Source of the DNA: Pseudomonadota bacterium
GTDB lineage: Bacteria > Pseudomonadota > Gammaproteobacteria > Halothiobacillales > Halothiobacillaceae
Assembly (NCBI GenBank): GCA_021795795.1
Contig: JAJYPA010000116.1
Span: 1 to 18,000, forward strand
DNA length: 18,000 bases
Direction of reading: 5' to 3'
Part shown: piece after piece, positions 1-7,340 of the stretch
Layout: each line of letters begins with the position of its first letter
Position numbering within the stretch: position 1 is the first letter of the stretch
The notes under the pieces: generated by a model
The model's database searches: none
Seen by the model: the letters and a program-made list of their open reading frames with translations, nothing else
Told to the model about the DNA's origin: nothing
Program-made: the position numbers and the translations under genes

Positions 1-43
1 GAGGGGTGGGGTATATTCTAGAACGGTTGTGCTTAACATATCA

Positions 44-153
44 ACGTAAACATCCCATGAAATCCATTTACAACAATCGCTTATTTACATACAAACTCAC
101 CAATCCATTCAATATGTAAATAACTCACAGCATTTATGTAGCGATGTTTACAT
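44..153. repeat. AT-rich cluster of nested inverted repeats (TTTACAT-type)
   Basis: This non-coding AT-rich stretch holds a perfect 11-bp inverted repeat, ttatttacata at 81-91 against tatgtaaataa at 113-123. Around it is a second one, gtaaacatc at 46-54 against gatgtttac at 143-151. The two share nearly the same centre, about base 98-102. The motif TTTACA or its complement occurs at about 46, 67, 85, 115 and 148. The 8-mer aatccatt is also repeated directly at 61-68 and 102-109. Clustered dyads at the end of an island opposite the recombinase genes are what recombinase-binding sites would look like, and GInt islands are described as ending in a short AT-rich 3' end. The repeats are seen directly; a role in recombination is inference. 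Confidence 0.5.
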
Positions 154-352
154 TCTGCTGAGATTGCCTGCTGCTGCCCCCCCCTTAAAGACCCCAACAG
201 ACCCCGCTCAGCAAAGCTTCACAATAGAGGACCTGATCTCGCAGCTTGTCTGGCCCGCTGAGGAAGCTCGAGGCCGTGGCACGGCCACATCCATGCTTTA
301 CTTCATCTACATGCCCAATAGCCGAAATGGAGTTTAGCTTGGTGCTTGCGCT
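154..352. other. Non-coding stretch, no convincing gene
   Basis: I see no gene with a start codon and ribosome site here. It contains a run of eight C at 177-184 and a 15-bp dyad, ggccgtg at 272-278 facing cacggcc at 280-286. A plus-strand frame is open from about 50 to a TAG at 335-337, but it has no ATG and I recognise nothing in its translation. It could be a relic of a flanking host gene or chance. Base composition is much more GC-rich than on either side, so it may lie outside the AT-rich island end. Confidence 0.3.
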
Positions 353-1207
353 TCATTGGTCTTGAGTAGCCATGCCTTCGCTGAACTGCTTCAGCAGAGA
401 TTGTAAAAATTCAAACAATTTATTTACCGATTCATCCAACGATTTAACCATAAACCGCCTCTGATCCTCAGGTATCTCATCCAGCTCTAAATCTTTTCTC
501 ATTTCATTTGCAAGCTCTATAATAAGCTGATTAATCTCCCTGATTGTTATCAACGCTTCACTTAATATAGAAAATTTATTGGTCAATGATTCGAATGGAT
601 CATTATTTTTATCTATTTCATTTAACGTTTTTATTGATATAGCTGATTTATCAATTTTTTTATAAAATTCATCTATTGATTTTTTCTTTGCGTTTTTTAT
701 AGTTAGTCCTTTTTCTAATATAAGGAGTAGATTTAATGTTTTCGAAAGTATAGTTCTTGACAACTTAGACATTGCTATGTATGAGGAACTATTCGATACC
801 AGTATCATGGAAGAAGTAATATTATCCTGCGGGATTAAATTTCTAAACTCTTTGATCTCAGAAATGTTGTCACTTAAAAATAATGCAGGCACCCTATAGT
901 AGTATGATACAGTTTTTATCGTTTCCATGTACACTTGAAATTTGTATTCTGATAATTTTTCTATTTTTTTTTGATCCAAATAAAAGATATAAGCTAAAAA
1001 TGCTGGCAAAACCAGCACCAATACCCCATCTAAATCTCTTGACCTACTAAATAAGAAAATTGTCAAAATAATAATCATCAGCCCAAGAGAGTATAAAATT
1101 CGTTTTTTTGACCTGCTATAACGTATCTTATTAACATACGACAAAACTTTATCTTTTTTGTTTTTGCAGGCGCTTGTAGCGTTATTTTTTATCATATTAA
1201 AATACAT
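353..1207 (-). CDS. AT-rich two-pass membrane protein of unknown function
   Basis: This 284-residue protein is not one I recognise. The N-terminus is very basic (residues 1-37), followed by two closely spaced hydrophobic segments at about 38-54 and 60-77 with a short loop between them. The remaining 200 residues are polar, charged and predicted largely helical. The basic N-terminus suggests that both ends face the cytoplasm and only a hairpin crosses the inner membrane. The start ATG at 1207 has GGAGAG seven bases upstream; the next ATG in frame lacks such a site. Base composition is strikingly AT-rich, with long T runs on the plus strand, unlike all neighbours, so the gene was probably acquired separately. 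Two-helix membrane anchors with a cytoplasmic effector domain are common in defence islands, but a defence role here is only inference. Confidence 0.7.
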   Translation of the reverse strand: MYFNMIKNNATSACKNKKDKVLSYVNKIRYSRSKKRILYSLGLMIIILTIFLFSRSRDLDGVLVLVLPAFLAYIFYLDQKKIEKLSEYKFQVYMETIKTVSYYYRVPALFLSDNISEIKEFRNLIPQDNITSSMILVSNSSSYIAMSKLSRTILSKTLNLLLILEKGLTIKNAKKKSIDEFYKKIDKSAISIKTLNEIDKNNDPFESLTNKFSILSEALITIREINQLIIELANEMRKDLELDEIPEDQRRFMVKSLDESVNKLFEFLQSLLKQFSEGMATQDQ

Positions 1208-1239
1208 ATAGTACTCTCCAGCATGCTAGCGACCGATAT

Positions 1240-1380
1240 ATTTCATGCTCTCGTTTACGGTATCGCACAGCCAAGTCTTCCAAAGATTACTCAAGTCTGA
1301 TCCCCCTCGCCCCATTCAGTGAGACAAAAACCCATCATTTTTTCGATTCAAAATCCACGATCCAGCCCTCTGGCCGGCCG
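1240..1380 (-). pseudogene. Decayed second copy of the 72-residue island ORF
   Basis: This gap between the membrane protein gene and the RloC-like gene is related to 15590-15720. By eye the two DNA stretches agree at about 70%, in the same orientation, with shared blocks such as cacagcca, tcaagt, cccattca and the pair ttcaaaa...gatcca...cctctg. Read on the minus strand it gives EGWIVDFE and SLEDLAV, against EAWIMSFE and CLENLAV in the intact copy. Here the frame is broken by TGA and TAA stops and by at least one single-base shift. It is a dead relic with no start codon. Its presence means that two copies of this sequence bracket the whole restriction and RloC-like block. Confidence 0.6.
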
Positions 1381-1467
1381 AAGAACGCCGAATGTTGTAG
1401 CAAACACACCAAGGGAACGGCTCAAGAGGACCATGGCCCGTCTTTTCCGGGCGCGTATCTCAAGAGT

Positions 1468-4074
1468 TCATGGCAGCTTGGCAGATCTTTGGCGCTGCAG
1501 AATACTGTCGGTCCATTCAGCCAACGCATTTATTTCAGCCGCCAGCACCTCTGGGCACGGCAGAGGACGGTTCAGCGTGGCGGCAGCACTGTGCAATAAC
1601 TCTGAGCAGCGGCCAAAAGCGTCCCGCATCACTTCACAATCAGACACTGTGATTGCGGTCAGCTTGACCATCCCCGCCGTTCTTATTTCGTTGGATAGGC
1701 GTCTGACAACATGCCCGACAACTTCTTCAACCGCGATCTCCCACGTATCTCGCAATGTTCCGGCGATAGACTTGACGGACTTCCGCCACTCGTCGTGATT
1801 GCCTTGCTCGAATTGGTAGCGTTCGCCAGCAAGCTGTTTGCTCAGACTAGTGGTGATGTTACCGACCCGACGCGCTTTGAATGGCGGCTCGCTGCTGCAG
1901 AAGCCTGCCTTGTCAGCACCTCGGCTAACGGAACTAATCGCAACTAGCGGCTTGGACTGCGCATCGTCAGCTGCACGATTCAGCTCGAATAGGAAAGCAA
2001 GGTCATGTGTGAAGACGATGACCTGGCGATGAGCGGCCTCAGCAACTAGGCGCTTAGCCACAGCCTCCCGGTGCATGTGGTCGAGTGAGGAAACAGGATC
2101 GTCAAAGACGATGCCGGACTTGTTTTCGGTGGTGGCGAGTTCGGCCATGAACGCAGCCAAGGCAACGCAGCGGTGCTCGCCCTCGCTCAAAACATGCCCC
2201 ACCGCAGCCGTTGGCTTCCGTGTTAGTGCGACCTTGAAGCGGGGGATGCCTTGAGCGCTGTTCTGCTGGCGAAGCTCCACAGCGAGACCAGCAATTTCGA
2301 AGCTCGCCACCTCTTGGACAAATTGCGCGCGCAGCGCGTCCGTCACCAAAGCCTGAGCAATCTCGGTGCTCTTTGTGGTGATGCGGTTGGTAGTCGTGTC
2401 CCGCTGGGCTGCCTCAAGCCTTGCGATTTTCTTTTGGCGTTCGATTTCGACGAGAACATCAGCTTTGATGCCACCAAGCCATTGTCGATCCACAAGCTCG
2501 GTCTTTTCGGCAAGCAAGGCGGCACGAGCCGGAGAGCCAGCCTCCGCGGCAAGTGCGCTCGCCCGAGTCTCAATGCCCGCTGCTTGACCGACCAGCGCCT
2601 GACGCGGATATTCCGCAACGGGCACATCAATGGCGGCGCTTGGATTCGCGTGGCGGCGCCTGATCTGGCGATGACGCCACAGGGCGCGCAGCGTCGCGCC
2701 CCTGATCTCCAGCGCCAAGGTGTCCAGACGCAGTTCGTCGCGGACGGTCGCCAGAATGTTCTCAAGCTCGGCCAACGAAATGGCCTCGCCCTTGAAGGTT
2801 GCCAGTGCCCTGTCGTATGCGAGGCGCGCAGCCTCGGCACGTTGCTGACTGTCGTCGCGCACAAAAGCCTCGAAGCGACTGAGGCGATCAGCAGCAACAG
2901 GCGTCAACTCCTGCTGGCAAAGCACGCATACGCTGCCAGGATCTGTAACGGGGAAGCGTTGTTCGGGATAGGCTTCAGCATTTGAGAATGCTCGGGCACT
3001 GGCCCACAGCGCCTGCCAAACCTCCGACCCGAGCTGCGGCAACGGTTCGTCACGGAAAAGCGCATTGGAAGCAGCTTCTGCCGCCCTGCGCGCGGCATCG
3101 CTATCAGCGGCAAGGCGGCGCATGTTATTGGCAGTCTCCTCGCCAATTGAGGCAAACAACCGATCCAGGCGCGCCATGAGCCCATCAACCTTGGCCTTCA
3201 ACGCCGCAAGCTGGCGTGCCGCGCGAGCCGGATCTCCGGCCAAGTCCGCCGTGAGCTGAACCAATCGGTCTTGCTCTGCTTGCGTAAGTGTTGCCAATGC
3301 TTCGACCGTCGCCGACGCAGTGTCGGCCGTAAGCCCGGCCATGAGCTTGCCGACCTTTGTGTCCCTAGCGCAAGCCGGCGTCCTAATTGATTCCGGCGTT
3401 TGCGTCTTTATCTGCGCAATCTCGGCCGCCAGCTTCTCTTTGACCGACTTGCAGAGCTGCGCCAGCGCGCCCAGTAGTTTGAGCGGAAACGGCGTGTAAG
3501 CCACGTCATTCGTATCATCCACGTAGACGTTCGCGGTGCGGGAATCGAATACGCTGATGCCTGAGAGCGCGGTGTCGGCAGTCTGTCCAAGCTGCCAAGC
3601 GCAAGTTCGGTTCTGACCGTTGATCGCGTATTCAATTGTGGCGCTCGGCGTGCCTGGCGTTGGATCATAGATGTCGGGGGTGATTTCCTCAGCTTTGCCT
3701 GGCATACGAGCGCGACACACCTTTTTAAGAATTCGTGCGTAGCCGGACTTTCCCGACCCGTTATCTCCGTAGATAATGGTCAAACCGTCACGGTGGAGTG
3801 TCAAATGCTGGTCTGGAGCAAGAGCATTGACGTGCCGGATATCATGCACCTGCCGCAAATACACTACCCCCTGGTCTCGAATCGATCCACGAAAGTGTCC
3901 CTGTTCTAACAGTACCGCTGGCTTGTCACACTTGCAGATGGAGACTAACTCGTCGATTTCTGCAGAACCAAGGGCCGATTGCATTGCAAGTCGGCGTAGC
4001 GCATCGCGTTGCCAGTCTGGAATATCAACAGACCACTGAAGGATGTTGGCGAGCGCTTCTGATTCCGTCTTCAT
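1468..4074 (-). CDS. RloC-like zinc-hook ATPase, candidate anticodon nuclease
   Basis: An 868-residue SMC/Rad50-like ATPase. Visible parts: Walker A GDNGSGKS at 103-110; a helical, probably coiled-coil region at about 210-580 interrupted by the zinc-hook motif CVLC at 383-386; an ABC signature-like LSEGEHR at 629-635; Walker B IVFDDPVSSLD at 655-665; and H-loop FTHD at 688-691. The C-terminal 170 residues contain R775-x3-E779 and R822-x5-H828. PrrC and RloC anticodon nucleases use an Arg-Glu-His set in a C-terminal HEPN-like domain and cut a tRNA anticodon loop when restriction is blocked; both families are found near type I restriction genes, as here. Start ATG at 4074 has AGAGGT eight bases upstream. 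It lies 227 bases after hsdR on the same strand. The ATPase and hook are clear; the nuclease activity is inferred. Alternative: a DNA-sensing AAA_13 ATPase without RNase activity. Confidence 0.8.
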   Translation of the reverse strand: MKTESEALANILQWSVDIPDWQRDALRRLAMQSALGSAEIDELVSICKCDKPAVLLEQGHFRGSIRDQGVVYLRQVHDIRHVNALAPDQHLTLHRDGLTIIYGDNGSGKSGYARILKKVCRARMPGKAEEITPDIYDPTPGTPSATIEYAINGQNRTCAWQLGQTADTALSGISVFDSRTANVYVDDTNDVAYTPFPLKLLGALAQLCKSVKEKLAAEIAQIKTQTPESIRTPACARDTKVGKLMAGLTADTASATVEALATLTQAEQDRLVQLTADLAGDPARAARQLAALKAKVDGLMARLDRLFASIGEETANNMRRLAADSDAARRAAEAASNALFRDEPLPQLGSEVWQALWASARAFSNAEAYPEQRFPVTDPGSVCVLCQQELTPVAADRLSRFEAFVRDDSQQRAEAARLAYDRALATFKGEAISLAELENILATVRDELRLDTLALEIRGATLRALWRHRQIRRRHANPSAAIDVPVAEYPRQALVGQAAGIETRASALAAEAGSPARAALLAEKTELVDRQWLGGIKADVLVEIERQKKIARLEAAQRDTTTNRITTKSTEIAQALVTDALRAQFVQEVASFEIAGLAVELRQQNSAQGIPRFKVALTRKPTAAVGHVLSEGEHRCVALAAFMAELATTENKSGIVFDDPVSSLDHMHREAVAKRLVAEAAHRQVIVFTHDLAFLFELNRAADDAQSKPLVAISSVSRGADKAGFCSSEPPFKARRVGNITTSLSKQLAGERYQFEQGNHDEWRKSVKSIAGTLRDTWEIAVEEVVGHVVRRLSNEIRTAGMVKLTAITVSDCEVMRDAFGRCSELLHSAAATLNRPLPCPEVLAAEINALAEWTDSILQRQRSAKLP

Positions 4075-4176
4075 GCACCATTACCTCTCAGCTTGCCCTT
4101 ACTAACTGTCCGAAAATTCTGGATGTTTGCTCGTAGCCCAAGATAGCGTCAGAATGCTTCGCAATGAGACGCAAAC

Positions 4177-4293
4177 TTATCGTTTATCAGCATCGGACGA
4201 ATTTATAATACGGTACTCCATACCACTGGCCACTGCGATTTGCTGCGCAAAGTCTTTCTTGGTCTGCACCACCGGCACAGATTCAGTATTCAT
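4177..4293 (-). CDS. Possible 38-residue small protein after hsdR
   Basis: A short frame runs from ATG at 4293 to TAA at 4177-4179. Its start is eight bases beyond the hsdR stop, with AAGG about six bases upstream of the ATG inside the sequence that ends hsdR. The peptide begins MNTESVPVVQTKKDF and is polar with a mixed charge pattern and no membrane segment. I do not recognise it. Its place between hsdR and the RloC-like gene would suit a small regulator or a coupling peptide, but a frame of this length can arise by chance. The remaining bases 4075-4176, up to the RloC-like gene, hold no other feature I can support. Confidence 0.35.
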   Translation of the reverse strand: MNTESVPVVQTKKDFAQQIAVASGMEYRIINSSDADKR

Positions 4294-4301
4294 TGCGAGC
4301 C

Positions 4302-7300
4302 TTAGCCTAGACTGCAGGTTGCTCGGATCTGCTGGTACACGGCGCGCATAAGGTGACTGGCGGCCACAGTCCTGAACGCCTCATCATTCATTAGACGAAC
4401 GAAAATTTCTTCATTGCCATCCATGCGTTCGATGAACAGGTTCTCAAGCTGCTTGTTGAAAACCGGCTCGAAGTTTTCGATGCTGTTAGCCATGACAGCC
4501 TGTCGCAACTGTTCATTGGATACAGCGGTTTCACGGACTTGATCGAAGAAGAGCTGGTCGGCCGGCGTGAACTCTGTGCCGAAGCGTTCATTGAGCTTGC
4601 CAATCAAGGTCGAAAGCTGCACATCCTCGTCTGCTTGACCTGTACCCACATCGGTAGGACCCTCAAGGGCATCCGCCTCGCCTGCCTTGAGATCAATTGC
4701 CCCCTCGCTGATTTTTTGCAGACGATAGTACTGGAGTTCTACTTCGTCGTCGACCTGGACTATCTGATTGTCGGTCGTGCGTGGTAACTTGGTCAGCAGG
4801 AAACGTGCATAAGTATATAGCTTCTCGTGATCGGAGTCTTGGTAAGGCACGATTTGAGAAACAAAACTGTACAGATTGCGGAAACTGACCAGCTGCCCCT
4901 TGAACAGGTTCTGGTCTTCTTCCCCGAGCTTCTTGAATCGCTCAATCGCCAGATCGAGCAAGCCATTCAATTTTTTGTGCTCACCCCCAGTAGGATTCAG
5001 CCGGTTGCGGAACCAAATCTCGCACCAAGCGCTGACCTCTACCTCGGTGTAAATCTTCCAGCCAGCCAGCGTATGCGCCAAGGTGTTGAGCTGTTGCGGA
5101 TCGGTGTCGTCACCCTTGTCCGTTGTCTCGTAATAGGGCTTGAAGGCAGTGTAAATGTCCGCAGGGTCGTTGACAAAATCGAGCACGAAAGTGTCGGTCT
5201 TGCCTCGTATCGTGCGATTCAGGCGCGACAGCGTCTGTACTGCCTGGATGCCTGACAGGCGCTTGTCGACATACATGCTATGCAACAGTGGCTGGTCGAA
5301 GCCCGTCTGATACTTCTCGGCCACCAGCAAGACTTGGTATTCCTCAGTGTTGAACTTCTCCGGCAGCTCGGATTCCTTGATGCCGTTGTTCATGCTGACT
5401 TCAGTAAATTTCTTGTCGGCGAACTCTTTGAGCATGATTTCTCCAGAAAAAGCCACAAGCGATTTCACGTCGGTGTAGCCCTTATCCTTGATGTACTTGT
5501 CGAATCCCAGCTTGTAGCGCACGGCGTGTTCACGGGAGCCAGTCACCACCATCGCTTTGGCCCGGCCGCCAATCTTGTGACGGGTATGGGTGCGGAAATG
5601 CTCCACGATTACTTCGACCTTCTGGGCGATCTCGTAGTCGTGGAACTCGACGAACCGCGCCAGCGCGCGGGCGGCCTTGCGGCGCGGCACCTCAGGATCA
5701 GCATCCACCTTCTGGATCAGTTTGTAGTAGCGCTTGTAAGAGGTGTAGTGGGCCAACACATCGTGGATGAAGCCTTCCTCGATGGCTTGCCGCATGCTGT
5801 AGTGGTGGAACGGCGCTTTGCCGTTGGGGCCGGGCTCGTTAAAAACGGCCAAGGTCTTGAACTTGGGCGTCGCCGTGAAGGCAAAGAAACTCAGGTTGGG
5901 TTGTTTGGCGCGCTTGAGCTGTTCGCGTAGCAGCTCTTTCTTCGCCTCTTCGCTCAAGGCATCGTCGTCCATATCCAGCAACTGCTCGGCAATGGCGGAT
6001 TCAATGCCATCCTTGTTCAGGATCTTGCGCAACTCCATCGCCGTTTCGCCGCTCTGGGAGCTATGCGCCTCATCCACGATCACCGCGAAACGTTTTCCCG
6101 TTGTCGAGATGGCAACCCCTCTGCCGTTGGCCTCCATCGTGCGAATGGCTTGTGCAATGAAGGGGAACTTCTGGATGGTGGAAATGATGATCGGCACGCC
6201 ATCGGCCAGCGCTTTGGCCAATTGCTGCGTGTTTTCGTCGATCTTTTGCACCACGCCCAGCTTGTGCTCAAACTGAAAAATTGTGTCTTGCAATTGCTGA
6301 TCGAGCACGCGGCGGTCGGTAATCACCACCACCGAATGAAAAATCTTCTCGTTATTGGCGTCGTGAAGGCTGGAGAGGCGGTGCGCCAACCACGCAATCG
6401 AGTTCGATTTGCCTGAGCCTGCGGAATGCTGGATCAAGTAGTTGTGCCCAGAACCATGCGCCTGAGCGTGGTCGGTTAGTGCCCGTACCGCGTCCAGCTG
6501 GTGGTAGCGCGGAAAGATCATCGAATCTTTGCGGTGACGCTTGATGCCTTTTTCAGTGACGACCGTCTTTTCCTCGACATCCAGATGGATGAAACGGGCC
6601 AAGATATCCATCAGGCTGTCACGGGTCAGCACTTTGTGCCAAAGGTAGGTGGTGCGCACATCGCCGGCTGCTGGTGGGTTGCCCGCGCCGTGGTCATGCC
6701 CCAGATTGAAGGGTAGGAAGAACGTGTCTTTGCCTTCCAGCTTAGTGGTCATGTACACCAGCTCGGTGTCTACGGCGAAATGCACCAGGCAACGCTGCTT
6801 GAAGGCAAACAACAGCTCCTTGGGGTCGCGCTCAAAGCGGTACTGGTACATTGCGTTCTCCACGTTCCAGCGCGTGGCCGACATCGGGTTCTTCAGCTCT
6901 AGCGTCGCCACGGGCAAGCCATTCACCGCCAACACCACGTCGGGGATGGCCCCGCTCTTGGTGTTGACCTGGCGAACGATTGTCAGACGGTTATCGTCGT
7001 AACGACAAGTAGCCGAGGGGTCTAGCCCTGTGTTGGGTGCAAAATAGGCTAGCCGCACAGTCTTACCCAGACATTTGAAACCCTCACGCAAAATCGCTAG
7101 TGCTCCTTTGGCAGCAAGCTCCTTCACCAAACTGTCCAGCAGAATTTCTGGCGCCTTGGCAGCATCCAGTTGGGTTAGACGAGTCCAGACCTTGGGCTGC
7201 GTCCTCTCCACAAAGGCGACGACATCCGCCGGGAACAGCGCGGTTTCCGGGTCGTAGGTGTTGGGGACACCTTTGTCGTAGCCGCCGCTGCTGGTTAACA

Positions 7301-7340
7301 CGTGTTCAATGTCACTTTCAAAGTCGATTTCTTTGTGCAT
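4302..7340 (-). CDS. hsdR: Type I restriction enzyme, R (restriction/translocase) subunit
   Basis: The 1012-residue motor and nuclease subunit of a type I restriction-modification complex. It cuts unmodified DNA after ATP-driven translocation. The N-terminal nuclease core of the PD-(D/E)XK type is visible as PD at 133-134 and ELK at 148-150, giving D134, E148 and K150. The SF2 translocase follows, with Walker A GSGKS at 308-312, VDEAH at 421-425, FFAFTATPK as motif III, and the C-terminal helicase lobe including QTLSRLNR (motif VI). A helical C-terminal region probably contacts HsdM/HsdS. Length is typical for HsdR. The ATG at 7338-7340 shares its A with the TAA of the upstream helicase gene (TAATG), so translation is probably coupled and the start is well fixed. 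All key motifs are intact, so the subunit should be active. Confidence 0.97.
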   Translation of the reverse strand: MHKEIDFESDIEHVLTSSGGYDKGVPNTYDPETALFPADVVAFVERTQPKVWTRLTQLDAAKAPEILLDSLVKELAAKGALAILREGFKCLGKTVRLAYFAPNTGLDPSATCRYDDNRLTIVRQVNTKSGAIPDVVLAVNGLPVATLELKNPMSATRWNVENAMYQYRFERDPKELLFAFKQRCLVHFAVDTELVYMTTKLEGKDTFFLPFNLGHDHGAGNPPAAGDVRTTYLWHKVLTRDSLMDILARFIHLDVEEKTVVTEKGIKRHRKDSMIFPRYHQLDAVRALTDHAQAHGSGHNYLIQHSAGSGKSNSIAWLAHRLSSLHDANNEKIFHSVVVITDRRVLDQQLQDTIFQFEHKLGVVQKIDENTQQLAKALADGVPIIISTIQKFPFIAQAIRTMEANGRGVAISTTGKRFAVIVDEAHSSQSGETAMELRKILNKDGIESAIAEQLLDMDDDALSEEAKKELLREQLKRAKQPNLSFFAFTATPKFKTLAVFNEPGPNGKAPFHHYSMRQAIEEGFIHDVLAHYTSYKRYYKLIQKVDADPEVPRRKAARALARFVEFHDYEIAQKVEVIVEHFRTHTRHKIGGRAKAMVVTGSREHAVRYKLGFDKYIKDKGYTDVKSLVAFSGEIMLKEFADKKFTEVSMNNGIKESELPEKFNTEEYQVLLVAEKYQTGFDQPLLHSMYVDKRLSGIQAVQTLSRLNRTIRGKTDTFVLDFVNDPADIYTAFKPYYETTDKGDDTDPQQLNTLAHTLAGWKIYTEVEVSAWCEIWFRNRLNPTGGEHKKLNGLLDLAIERFKKLGEEDQNLFKGQLVSFRNLYSFVSQIVPYQDSDHEKLYTYARFLLTKLPRTTDNQIVQVDDEVELQYYRLQKISEGAIDLKAGEADALEGPTDVGTGQADEDVQLSTLIGKLNERFGTEFTPADQLFFDQVRETAVSNEQLRQAVMANSIENFEPVFNKQLENLFIERMDGNEEIFVRLMNDEAFRTVAASHLMRAVYQQIRATCSLG

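Noticed and set aside
50..337. Plus-strand frame open to TAG at 335-337
   Set aside because: No ATG, no ribosome site and no recognised protein; possibly a host gene relic but not supportable as a gene.
1436..1452. Hairpin gcccg/cgggc after the RloC-like gene as a terminator
   Set aside because: Stem is only five pairs and no T run follows on the minus strand.
2251..2985. Plus-strand open frame opposite the RloC-like gene
   Set aside because: Antisense to the GC-rich coiled-coil region, where stop codons are scarce by composition; no domain seen.
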